DNA from: Warburgia ugandensis
Taxonomy: Eukaryota; Streptophyta; Magnoliopsida; Canellales; Canellaceae
DNA: 64,000 nt
Direction: 5' to 3'
Assembly: GCA_035236585.1 (NCBI GenBank)
Contig: CP141126.1
Location: 13,839,001 to 13,903,000 of the forward strand
In this document: piece after piece, positions 38,165 through 49,743 of the stretch
How the letters are laid out: each line of letters begins with the position of its first letter
Position numbering within the stretch: the stretch's first letter is position 1
Program-made: the position numbers and the translations under genes
The notes under the pieces: model-generated
The model's input: only the letters and a program-made list of their open reading frames with translations
Told to the model about the DNA's origin: nothing
Databases searched by the model: none

Positions 38165-40192
38165 ATGCGTAGAACAACAGCATTAGTTCTACTGGTGGTT
38201 TTTCTAGGATGGGTATATCAGACCATTCAATCTCCCCCTCCAAAAATATGTGGTTCTCCAATGGACCTCCCGTTACTTCACCAAGAATCAGACTCAAAGA
38301 CGGTAGGCGTCTTGCTCACAAAGACGCAGGAATTCCCAACGAGAAGGCCAAGTACAAATTCGTATCCGTTCATGGCCTAGATCCAAAGACAATCGGATAC
38401 CAGATTCACAAGTACAAAACGCACTACCTTCTCATCCCAATTCCATTAGGAGAGATGCTAGGACGACGCGCAAATGATCCATTAGACAGTACAAACCATA
38501 TAGGTCCCAGGTGTGAACCAGCTGAACCATTCATCTTGTTTGGCTTGGCCTATTTACACTACCTATAAAATTTTTATGATCGTCAGATGCTTCTAGCTAC
38601 TAGTTTTTTCAGTTCAAAATATGAATTATCATAATAATTGATAAATTCAAAACAAAACAGCCAGACTTATCTAATGATAGTGAATTTTAGGGCCTAGGCT
38701 AAACATGATGAACGAAACATATCATCCAAACATTGGACTGATGAAGATTGAGTTTTGAAAACGCATTATTTCACGCATTCCCGAACCAGTTTCTTCTGTT
38801 GAAGGAGCAAATTTGATAAAAATTCCTAACACTCGGCTGGGCCATGGTTGTAGGAACTGGTAAAATAGCTAGTGATTCACTTTTATCGTTTCACAGAGCT
38901 GGACATGGAGAGAGTGATCCAAACCCAAGCGGTCAGTGAAGAGCGAGGCTTTCGACACCTAAGAACTCGCTGATCACTTGGAGCTTGGACCAAGGTTGAA
39001 GTACATGCCACAGAGCTACGATCTTTTACACACAAGCATTCTCTTTGAAATATAAATTCGAATCATGGCTTTTATATATATATATATATATATATATCAA
39101 TCTTGAGGAACAAAAAATCTAGTTTGATCAAGCTCATAGAGTTAGGGTCCTTCTTACCTGAAAACCATGAGCTTCTCTCAGTTTCAACTCGTTTACATAA
39201 CGAGTTTGGGTTTGACGCAGGCTAGCCGGCGCATTGATGGTAGTTCCGGTGGTGAAACTACTGGAGGCCTTCTTTTCCGTCGAATTTATCTAGCCAAGCC
39301 TACTAGTTGCAGCTATTACAGGACCAACGAACACTAAGAATTCCACACTATGCCCGCCCCTTCTTTTATGGGTGGATGACTCAGAGGTGGTTCCCTACAT
39401 CAGACCCAATCGAAGGACATCCCGATGTTCTTTGTGCCAAGATAAAGAGATTGGGCAGAAGATGATTAAAGCAGCTATTGGGGCTTGTCTTGGGTAGGTC
39501 GTGCCCTCAAATGATCCAGATTTTTGGATCCATAACATTCATATTCTGGCGCCATCTTATGAAGTCCTTGCCCAAATGAACAGCCCGAAAGTTAGAAAAT
39601 GTCGTAAACATCCTGAGCAATCAGAGTGGGCTAGTCCTATGTTTCGGGTCTGAACCTCCAAGAGGCTTTCATGGACAAAAGAATCTAGGGTCCAGTTGGG
39701 CAGTTAAGCTGGCGAATACAAAATCAGTGAAGTACGACAGATTTGCATCAAGCTGTCAGATTAACGGCTTTGGTCGTGCCTACATGCCACAGTGGACCAC
39801 AAAAAGCTCTGGCCTAGAAGGAGGCTAACGTTGACTTTCTTCTCAGCGTTTTCCATATTTGTTTGATTTTTAAACTTGATTAACGATGTCTTGATTTCAG
39901 GATAAGGCAAGGCAACAAGGTGATTTCGAGTCCATTCATCGAGATCTGATGGTTGGATTTGGATCATGGGAATGCGATCCTGTGAAATTAAAGAACCCAT
40001 TCCTTGAAAATGAGGCTTCGTTCACCTATGGCAAGGCTGTGAAGATGGGATGCTTCCCTTCCCGCTGCAACGTTATGTTGTACAGAAGCTTCCTTGCACT
40101 AAGCATCACGAAATTCGGAATAGGGGCCACATGTTTTGTTTGCTGAAGGCATGGCCCATACCATCCTAACGGCAATTCTACTTTGAGAAGAA
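38165..40192 (+). pseudogene. Alpha/beta-hydrolase pseudogene, plus strand
   Basis: Exon 1 starts at 38165, directly after TTTTACAGGA, with a hydrophobic segment (LVLLVVFLGW) and PPPKICGSP. A one-base loss near 38260 pushes the rest (NGPPVTSPRIRLKDGRRLAH, then VHG) into another frame. Exon 2 (about 38890-39000) has HRAGHGESDPNP, a one-base loss, and a Gln-to-TAA change after EAFDT. The GxSMGG segment is missing, so the nucleophile is lost. Exon 3 (from 39221) has LAGALMVVPVV, a shift, a Tyr/Cys-region TAG, then DQRTLRIPHYARP and WMTQRWFP. Exon 4 (from 39901) opens DKARQQGDFESIHRDLMVG as in the intact genes, then shifts after FTYGKA; a GHMF-like piece remains near 40120. It sits divergently from the intact gene at 33.2-36.4 kb. 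Confidence 0.9.
39073..39097. repeat. (TA)n microsatellite
   Basis: About 25 bases of TA repeat between exons 2 and 3 of the pseudogene. Confidence 0.95.
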
Positions 40193-41355
40193 CCACAATC
40201 TATGTCTTGCTAATTTGCCTTATAACTTTCTTTCTTTTTCTTTTGTTTTCCTTATTTATATTAATTCTCCTTCTGAGTTATGCAGATAGAGAAAATTACT
40301 GTTCCATGGAGTTCTTAGTGAAACCCAAGCCCGTCTCCACATGGGTTGGAAGGCCCACAGCTACTAGTGTCATTCTTGCAGGACCTTTAGCTTGTGATCT
40401 AGATGGAATATGAGATTATTTATTGGGCTTTTGGGACCGACATGACAAACTGGACAAACTTTATGTTGACCCTTGGAGATCATAGTCACAAAATTGTGAT
40501 TTGGGGATTAAGTTGGTAAAGGAAAAAATTGGAAAATCGAGGTCTTTTTGGGAAAAATAGAGAAAACATGAGAGGAGCAAAAATTAACAAGTTCGTGAAT
40601 TTGATCCTTTAATTTGTATTTTTATTACATCTACAGAATTCTTGTTTAACTTGGTAAATCTACATAGAATTGAAAATAAGTAAGACTTCGGAGAAGCCCC
40701 GCAATACACAAAATTTATAAAAAAATAAATACGATAATTTTAGGTTAGTAATCATAACAATCGATTCCATTCTGATGGCATTTTTTTTTGGTGAACTGGT
40801 AATTCATGCACTTCTATATGACCTTTCCATACATATCCAAGTAACAATCCCCTAAACATAAACCCTTGCCAAAAGTGTTCCTGGGACACTAGCAACGTGC
40901 AAGCTCCTTATATCCCTAACCTTGAACCTGTCATTTACTTACCGGAAAGGCACCTCGACCTAACAATTGGGCTATATTAGCTTATGTGTCATTTCAATAG
41001 GTGTTTCCTTTTGCTTATTGGAATGAAACACAGTGGTGTTTTGCCCATTTTGATTTTTTATTTTAGACAAATTTTGGAAAAATTAGAAAAAAATAAAGAG
41101 GATGCAAATATCAGCTTTCAACAGTTACAATTTGTATGTGTTTGGTGCTTTATCATTTAAAGGAGCTGGCAGGAAGTGATATATTCAAAAAAGTTAACCG
41201 AGTCTGGGGTTAAATGGGACATGTCGGGGCTAAGATGAAGCCTCGTTTTAAGGCCCATTTTAAGAGCCTAAGTCTATCATTCCTTAATGGATAAAGTCAA
41301 ACTGGTAATAACTAGGAAGAAAATAAGATTGCTTGGTTTATTTTGTGTATATCGG

Positions 41356-41416
<61 letters not shown>

Positions 41417-43070
41417 CACCAAAAATGAAAGCTCATGCGGCATTTCTGTTCCCTTTTCTGGACTGGAACAAAATAACCAGCAAAATTCGCCCAGGAACGG
41501 ATTTGACATCTATTTAGTGATGTATGTAGTCCTTATTTTTTCTCATAAGCCCCTCACCATATGATGTGGTGACTATAACCCAAATCGTTCAAAATATTTT
41601 CATTATAGTTGTTTTATCACTTTTAAAACCCTCTATTTGCAGTTAGAAAATCAGACCAGTTTCCACACGGTGGAAAACAAATAGATGCACTTGATACCAG
41701 TTGCCAAGAGTCGAAAGCTCGAATAAGCTTAGTTGGGGGAACTAAAGAGATGGTTAAGAGAGAAACATAAAGCACCTTGAAGGGCCTCCCAAGTCCCAAT
41801 CTCCCTTTTGGAAGTTTTCAAATGTCAATACCAACCTTGTAACAATCCAACTGAACACATTGACTCCAGAGAAATGCAAGGCCTAAGTCCCTATAAGGCC
41901 CTTCCTAGAAGTACCCATCATTTTTTCTATGAAGGGACTCACTTATGAATGATTAGATGCTGTAGCCCTAGATATTTAATATTTCAAACAACAAGCAACA
42001 GGATAGTTCTGGCGTTTGAAAAAATTAAGCTTTTTTCACTAGTAATAAACGGTTAAAAATTTTATATAAATAATTCTTCATATTCAAGCCTGAAAAACAC
42101 ACCTTTTAAAATGTTAAGCTCATGCTTGCATTATGATTTTTGAAATACTAGATATTTAGTGCTAAAACAATCAGGTGAACAGATTCGATCATTCAAAGGT
42201 GAGCCTTTCACGGAGAATTTGAGGATGCTTCTACGAAGCACCCCACGAGGCCTTCGACCTAGTGTTTCTCTTGACTTTAAGAAAGAAATAGTCTAAGAAT
42301 TTGGCCTGCTTTTGATTCTCTTTCTTACCTGCATCGCCTAAAAGGCTGACATAGCAGAGAAGTTGCCGTTCGAATCAGTTTCCAATATTATCTATCAAGT
42401 TTTTCTTGTCTCAAAGTCAGAGTTAAGAACGTCCAGTAGACTTTCAGGCTCAACATAAACGACCCAGTATCTTCCATTATTGCTCTAGGATACAAGGCCT
42501 TTTCGTACAGTTTCCTTTCATATTGGTATCTAATACAACGTTTTAATTTGCTCGAATATTAATTTATGTAAATAGTGGACTCTTAAAATTTTTTGAGAAA
42601 ATACATGATCTTATATAAGTCTACTAATATTATTGATTTACCACGTTGGCCCCAGTTAGGCATTGCGTTAGCACCATTATTACTTTATTAATTATTGTTT
42701 TACCGAGATTTTAGGAGTTACATTATGTATGAATGTACGATTATAATTGTATGTGTATGTACGTGAGAATCTAGCATCTGGTCCTTCTCACCTTTTTGCC
42801 CATTTGAATTATACTTTTTGGTTACTAACTTTGGGGAGTTTTTGGGTGACAGAATCATAGGCCGAAGTGCCATTGCCTAGTGGGGACCTTCGCGTTAAGT
42901 GACCTAGACCATTTGCTTGGGCATATTATGGATAAGCCATGGGACATCTATCAGATGATTGCAAGCCTTTGATTTCTAAGTTTCAGTGGAGAGTTAGAAA
43001 TGAAAGAGAGAGTGTCTCATTGATAACGTGCAAAAGCTTGGAATTGAGACAGTAGGATGAAATTTTAATA
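40193..43070. other. No recognised gene
   Basis: AT-rich DNA with scattered polypyrimidine runs and one long (TA)n tract. No domain or element end was seen. Confidence 0.5.
41358..41413. repeat. (TA)n microsatellite
   Basis: About 56 bases of TA repeat. Confidence 0.97.
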
Positions 43071-43293
43071 GAAAACTGTACTTTAGTCTCCGAAACTATT
43101 GACCTACGGCACTTTAGTCACTAAGTTCAAAAAAACAATTAGTCCTTGAAACTAATGGTTTTGATTGCACTTTAGTCTTGTTAACTTTCCATTAACAGGA
43201 CTAACAGTTGAATTCTAGTACATTATTTTCTTTTTCTTTTATTTATAAATTTTCATTATTTCTTTTCCCCAAAGTGATAGTTACAAGTGGACG

Positions 43294-43300
<7 letters not shown>

Positions 43301-43360
<60 letters not shown>
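43301..43360. repeat. (GT)30 microsatellite
   Basis: Exactly 30 GT units by my count, flanked by ATAT words on both sides. Confidence 0.98.
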
Positions 43361-43362
<2 letters not shown>

Positions 43363-44284
43363 ATATATAAATTGTATATTATATGCTATCATATGAGTTT
43401 GGCCTAAATTAAAGTGATCTAATAAGTTTAAGGTTAAATGGGCTATAGTCATCTCAAAGGGTATAGTTTTCTTATGTGTAGATACCTAATCTCTAATTTC
43501 TATTTTTTGATGGGCTAAAATAAGAAATAAGGAAAGGGGATACAGTTATAAATGGTTATGGTCCCCAAATTATATATATGATTCTTTTTCAACATCCTAT
43601 CATTAGAAAAGAGGAAATACCATTCTCCAAGAAGGTCATACGCATTAGTTTGGAAGATCAGGAATCGCAAAACTCAAGAATCACATCCGGACACATGGAT
43701 TCAGGTACGCTTCCACATATAGTCTTTATTCTTGATAATTTTCATGGAGGATCTTGGTGTGATAAAGGAATAATCATCAATAAAGAATATTATACCAACA
43801 AGTAGTATCAAAGCCTCTTCACGTTAAATCATTGAGAAACAAGTTTTTTAATTTGCTTTTCTTATTATTTGATTGCTTAAAACGGTTCCTGGAGACAACA
43901 AATTGTTTTCCCATCTCTTATGATTCAGATGGAGATTTTTTTTTTTAAGGATTGGGGTTTAAATCTTTGAAAACCGTGGTATAGTAGAAAACCCATCATA
44001 TGAACACCTTAAATGAATTATCTGAATTGATAGATGGATTTAGGGACCTTCAAAACACTAGAAACGACAAAAACAAAACAAAAATTGGGTCACCAGGGAC
44101 CAAGAACAGATAAAAAACGTAATGAATGGCTCAGGCTCATCGTCTCCGTTGGACGATGTGCCCAAGACATTGTGCACAGAACGCGCTTGCGGGACAATGA
44201 GCGTAGACGCTCCCTCGCGCACATGCAAAAAAGGAGAGTCGCACTGTCACAGTATGCGCAAGACGTGGCAGCGTTCCGGCTACT

Positions 44285-44304
44285 GGGACGCACGCGCACG
44301 TCCC
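44285..44304. repeat. CpG-rich near-palindrome in copia leader
   Basis: A 20-base segment opening GGGACGCACG and closing CACGTCCC is partly self-complementary, like the segment at 15786-15807 in the unrelated LTR. Confidence 0.6.
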
Positions 44305-45123
44305 GAATGTATGCGTCTTGAAGATGCAGGTCAAGAATTGCTGTTCTGGCCCAGATTTTGATCCAGACCATTGAACAGTGATCTGAAATGGAAAAACTTA
44401 GTTTCTGGGAGTTATAGAAGCACGATTTAAGACCTGGAAGGTCCGTTGGAAAGCTCTTGACGACATGGACATGATTTTTGCACTAAATCTTTGATTTGAT
44501 CACAACTGCCTAGGTTAAATTCATAAAATAATGCCAAATTGCTTGGATTGGGCCGATCAGAGGGCGATCAGGCCCTAAAACTGGAATATTTGATAACCAA
44601 TAAGGATAAAATTGAATTCAAATCTTGGTACAAGTTTCTTTTAGATGTCTAATGATTAAAATAAGTTGATTGAAATAACATGCTACCAAAGTAGCCCCTC
44701 TTGTGTAAATCAATTTATTTTTAAACATCAAGATGGTTGTGGGTATGTAATTCATGTGGATATTGACCGGCCCAAAGGAAGGTCAATATTTGGCCGAATT
44801 ACATACACATCTATGGTAATAAATATGTGACAATTATTTGGTACTCCATGTGAACAAAAAGTCGGTCCAGAGAAAGGCTTATTGTTTGACAGGATTTATT
44901 GTCAATATTTGATTACCACACCAAAAGTACCACTTACAAGTTAATATTTCTGTCCAAAGACTAAAAATTGATGTTGTGCTAGGTGTCTTGTGATGGACCC
45001 TACCATTATTTGAATTTAATTTTATTTAAGTATGATATAGAACTTAAGTGAGAATGTCGTTTTGTTCTATTTTCAATTAATGCATCTGCTTCTATTATAT
45101 TTGCCAACATCAATTCTATTCCC

Positions 45124-47120
45124 ATGTTGAATGGGATCAACTTTAAGGAATGGAAAGTGAATGTCATGATCATTCTTGGCTGCATGGATCTGGACCCTGC
45201 GCTAGGGATTGAACAACCCACTGCTCTTACGAATAAAAGTTCCATTGAGGGAAAACAAGATTTTGAGAAGTGAGATAGTTCAAATCGTATGAGTCTTATG
45301 ATCATGAAGCATGGAATTCCAGAAACTTTTAGGGGTGTAGTGTCCGAAAAGGTAACTACTACCAAGGAGTTTCTTAAGGAAATTGACAAGCGTATTGCTA
45401 AAAACAATAAGACTGAAATAAGTATGATTCTGTCGAACTTTATTTCAATGAAGTATAAAGGAAAAGAAAACATTAGGAAGTACATCATGGAGATGTCTCA
45501 TCTTGCTTCAAAACTAAATGCAGTAAAGCTAGAGCTGTCTGAGGATTTGCTCGTGCATTTAGTTTTGATTTCTCTTCCTGCACAATTTAGTTAATTTAAG
45601 GTTAGTTATAACTGCCAAAAAGACAAATGGTCTCTTAATGAGCTCATTTCTCATTGTGTGAAAGAGGAGGAAAGGCTAAAGTAAAAAAAAGACTGAAAGT
45701 GCTCACTTGGCAAGTACCTCTAAGGACAAGAATAAGAAAATGATTAAGGAAGCTGCAAGCAGTCCACCTCAAAAGAAACAAAATGAGGAATTTGGTTGTT
45801 ACTTTTGCAAGAATTCTAAAGACACGAAGAAGGACTGTACTAAATATCACACTTGGCATGCAAAGAAAGGTATGCTTCTCACTTTGGTTTGTTCTGAGGT
45901 TAATTTAGCTTTAGTACTTAGACACAGTTGGTGGATAGATTTTTGTGCTACTACCCACATAAGTGTGTCTATGCAAGGTTGCTTGAGTTGCTGAAAGCCA
46001 AATGATGTTGAAAAATTCAGCTTTCTGAGCAATGGCAAATCAGTGGAGGTTAAGGCGATAAGGACATTTAGGTTATTATTAAAGATCGGTTATTATTTGG
46101 ATTTAAAAGAGATATATGTTGTACAGTCTTTTAGACAAATTTTGGTTTATATTTCTCTTTTCGACAAATTTGGTTATTGTTGTTCATTTGAAAATAATCA
46201 GTTTAATCTCTTTCTGAATTCCACCGGTTCTTTGTCCTTGTATGATAATCTTTATTTGCTTGATACTATTGCCTCTTTTAATGAAACCCTGCATATGAGT
46301 TCATGTGGTATAAAGCGCAAATTAACCAATAAGAATTCTGCTTCACTCTGGTACAAGCGTTTAGGGCATATATCTAAACAAAGAATTGAAAGACTTATAT
46401 CAAATGGAATTCTTGATCCCCTTCATTTGTTAGACTTTCAAGACTATGTTGAGTGCATTAAGGAGAAATAGACAAATATAAGGAGATTAGGTGCCAACAG
46501 ATCTTCAAACGTCTTAGAACTAATACATACGATTGTTATTGACAATGATTAGGCTCCTATTCCTGATGTTGTTCAAGAAGCAATACTAGAACCACAAGAC
46601 AATGTTGAAAATCTCCTTAATCAAGGTCAACAAGTTATTCCTGGAGAACAAACACAATAACCTCCAGAACATATGCCATTAAGGAGATCCACTATGTAAA
46701 GGAGAAGTGCGGTTTCTAATGATTATATCATATTTATCCAAGAACATGAGGGTGATATTGGATTGGTAAAAAATGATCTGATCAACTTTTATCATGCTAT
46801 GCAAAGTACTAATTCTCAAAAGTGGATGGATGCCATGAATGAAGAGATTAAGTTTATGAAAGACAATGACGTTTGGGAACTTGTCCTATTACATGAAGGT
46901 GCGAAGCCCATTGGTTGCAAATGAATATTTAAAACCTAGAGGGATTCTTAAGGTGATGTGGAGAGATATAAGGCTCGTCTTATTGCAAAGGGCTTCACTC
47001 AAAAGGTAGCCATTGATTATAATGAGACTTTCTCTCTAGTTTCATTGAAAGACTCTTTGAGGATAATAATGACATTAGTGGTATATTTTGACCTTGAGTT
47101 ACATCAGATGGATGTAATAC
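45124..47120 (+). pseudogene. Broken Gag-Pol of second copia element
   Basis: Readable blocks are gag (45124-45594), knuckle and protease (about 45707-45994), pre-integrase (46043-46471) and the first part of RT (about 46780-47120). Stops interrupt the text in several places, for example after GCK in RT and after QGQQ...QTQ in the spacer. The missing integrase core and the lost catalytic YxDD make it incapable of movement on its own. Confidence 0.82.
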
Positions 47121-49743
47121 ATGTAATTACACTAATATGATAAATAAAGTTATATTTTTACAAAAAAATGACAGAAATTTATTTTGTTGATTTTAGAGTA
47201 AGTTTTAGAGGTGAAAATGAAGAATAAAATGAGCACGTTGAGAAATTTAGTTAGATTGAAGTATTGTAAGTGACTGTTAGGTTAATACGAGTAGTTAGAA
47301 ATGAAGATTTTAGAAAAAGTAGGAGATTTGATAATTTCCTTAAAATTGACCTTAAGCAGGTAAATAAAAGAAAATAATAAAAAAAAATACAAATTGATGT
47401 TAAATTAAAGAAAAGTTGGACCACTAATAAGGGGGGATACTGAGCTAAACTTTATTAAAATCCTCCAATAAAATTCTAACAAATTAGCTTGGAATTTTAA
47501 AAATTGATGAATTGTTGTTCAGGGTACAATTGAGAATTTTCACCTTAACAGGGTATAATTGCAAAAGTCAGGATAGTAGAGGTCTTTATTGGAAACCAAG
47601 AATTGGAGGATTTCTATATTTGAGGTTGGATGGGGGAGATCTAGCCAACCACATGGGTAAACTTTCCCATGGCAATTGGTTGGTCTCATGTGACATTTGT
47701 CTCCCCTCTCTAAGTATATAATGAAGAAAGAAAAGAAGGAAGAGGCTGGAATTCCAGCCATGCGTAGAGAGGAGAGGGGAGAGACGAGGAAGAAGAAGAA
47801 GAAGAAGCTAGGAGAGTGAGGGTCTATGCAAGTCAGTAATGAGTGGAGGAATCAAAGGAGAGGAAAAAAGACTCCATTGGAGAAGTAGGACTCCATTGGA
47901 GAAGCAGGGGCAAATTAGGACATTGAGTTTTTTTGCTTGAGTTGAAGTTCTACTTAGAGGTAGAATGATCTGCAATCCAGGAAAGATAGTTAAAAATCTA
48001 ATTGTCCTAACTTCACTATCAGGTAGGGGATTTGATGTAGAATGAGATTCTAATGTAGGCTTGGATTAGCCAAGCACAAAATTGCATGATTTCACTCTCA
48101 ACTTTTCATGCTACTAGTTTTTTGCATGTTGAACCAATAAGCATGTAAAACATGGAATGTTTACCCTAAATTGAACATTTCATGCCTAAATTCATGGTCT
48201 TTCTCTTGCATTGTATTATTGCATGTTTCTTGTTTGAGAATGACAAGTTTAAGGCTTTATTGTTGTTGAATTCATCTTGATTTCTTTGAGGATTTAGCGT
48301 GCTCTATTTTGTTCATCATTTCTGGTTCACAGTGAACAAGAGATGTTCATCATGCTAGCTACCCTTGTAAATCTTTATTATTTACAAAGGCGTATCTAGG
48401 TTTTCTATCTTGTTGTATGATCTTATAATGAATGCACTCAAGTTGTAACTTTGCAATAATTTTCATAGGTTTTTCATACAACAAAGTAAGAACAGGGATT
48501 TTGTGCACCTTGTTCTTCTTGCATACAGGCATGCAAGGTGCACCCATTCCCATTCTTAAAACTCTTAGATTTTAATCAAATTAAGACAAAAGTGAAATCT
48601 AGGTCTTACTCTTTGTAGATTGAATTTGAAATTGAGCATGTAAATTGATTATAATTGCAATCAAAGAAGGACAAATTAAGTGGGAACATAGGAGTAGCGG
48701 ATTGGATGTGCCCATAATTCTGCTTACTGGTAGTCTTGGACGCTTATTTCCCATATGAAAATCTCTTAAACCAATGAGAGTTTAAGGAAAACAAGATCTA
48801 GGTTTTAAAGATGACAATGTAATCTACATTTTTCAATGGAACTTAATCTTAAAGATGCACTTAATGTGGTTAAAAATCTAGAGCCAATAGACCAGGTATG
48901 GTGCTCTTATGCATAGTAAAGATTGTAAATTTAAAAACAACAACTCTAAAATGGGACAAGAATTCAGCTTACTGTATGCTCAAAAATGGTAGGAGAACAT
49001 GTTCAAGAGGTAGAAGACGACTGGAATTCTCTAGTCATTTGAGAATTCTAGTTCTAGGAACTTTCAATATAAAAACATGACTTACATAGAATTTCTAAGA
49101 ATTCTAAAATTCTAGCATAGAGAAAATTTTGTTAAAATTTATATTTATTGAGCTAGGAAAGCAACCAAATTTCTAGTATACTTCATTGATGATAAGTGTA
49201 ATACAACCCACCCATCAATTAGAAATGATGTAGGGTATAAAGGTAAATTCACCTATCAGGAAGAAATTACAAAACTACCCTTAAGTTAAAATTCTAAATA
49301 ATTATAGGAGTATGTTGAATCCCTTGATAAAACTTCACCCGCCATTTCACCATAAGATTGATTAATACAATAGAATTTATATACCAAATATGAGCAAGGG
49401 TAAAAAGATGATTCAGGCTAAAGTATGAGAAATTACCAAATTACCCTTGGATTAAAACTTGGATAATTTGGAAATTTTAATTAAACCTAAGATTGAAACC
49501 TCTTATAATTTTCTATTTAGGCTTAACCACCTAGGCTTTGGACTATGATAAATCCTCATAAACCTTAGATTTGTTTTACAAGTTGATAGTTTTGGCTTTG
49601 GACTATGATAAATCCAGTGTGGTGCTCATCTTTTTAGATCGTCACTGACCCTTGTCTACCTCGCCCTAGACCCTCCATATCTCCTTTGCTCTAGACGGTG
49701 GATAGACAACCCATCTTCTCCACACACCTCTTCACTGGGCCAG
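47121..49743. other. No recognised gene
   Basis: AT-rich intergenic DNA. The short frames here carry no recognisable motif. Confidence 0.5.

Larger units (their letters stand above)
43803..47120 (+). mobile_element. Second Ty1/copia element, internally deleted
   Basis: An LTR end ACCAACA at about 43800 is followed by AGTAGTATCAAAGCC, close to the initiator-Met tRNA primer site TGGTATCAGAGC. After a leader of about 1.3 kb that includes a GC-rich part at 44120-44340, gag starts near 45124 (NFKEWKVNVMI) and continues at 45289-45594. A zinc knuckle near 45800 has its His changed to Asp, and the protease motif reads WWIDFCATTHIS where copia proteins usually have DSGA. The pre-integrase domain (LWYKRLGHIS) is at 46043-46471. 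The integrase core is absent: text jumps near 46550 to the spacer before RT (PLRRST, WMDAMNEEI). RT reads [15 protein letters not shown] and stops matching at 47120 (LHQMDV), before the YxDD box. RNase H and the 3' LTR were not found. Confidence 0.83.

Noticed and set aside
44034-44371. Four overlapping GC-rich frames in the second copia leader
   Set aside because: No domain; same base-composition effect; lies between primer site and gag.
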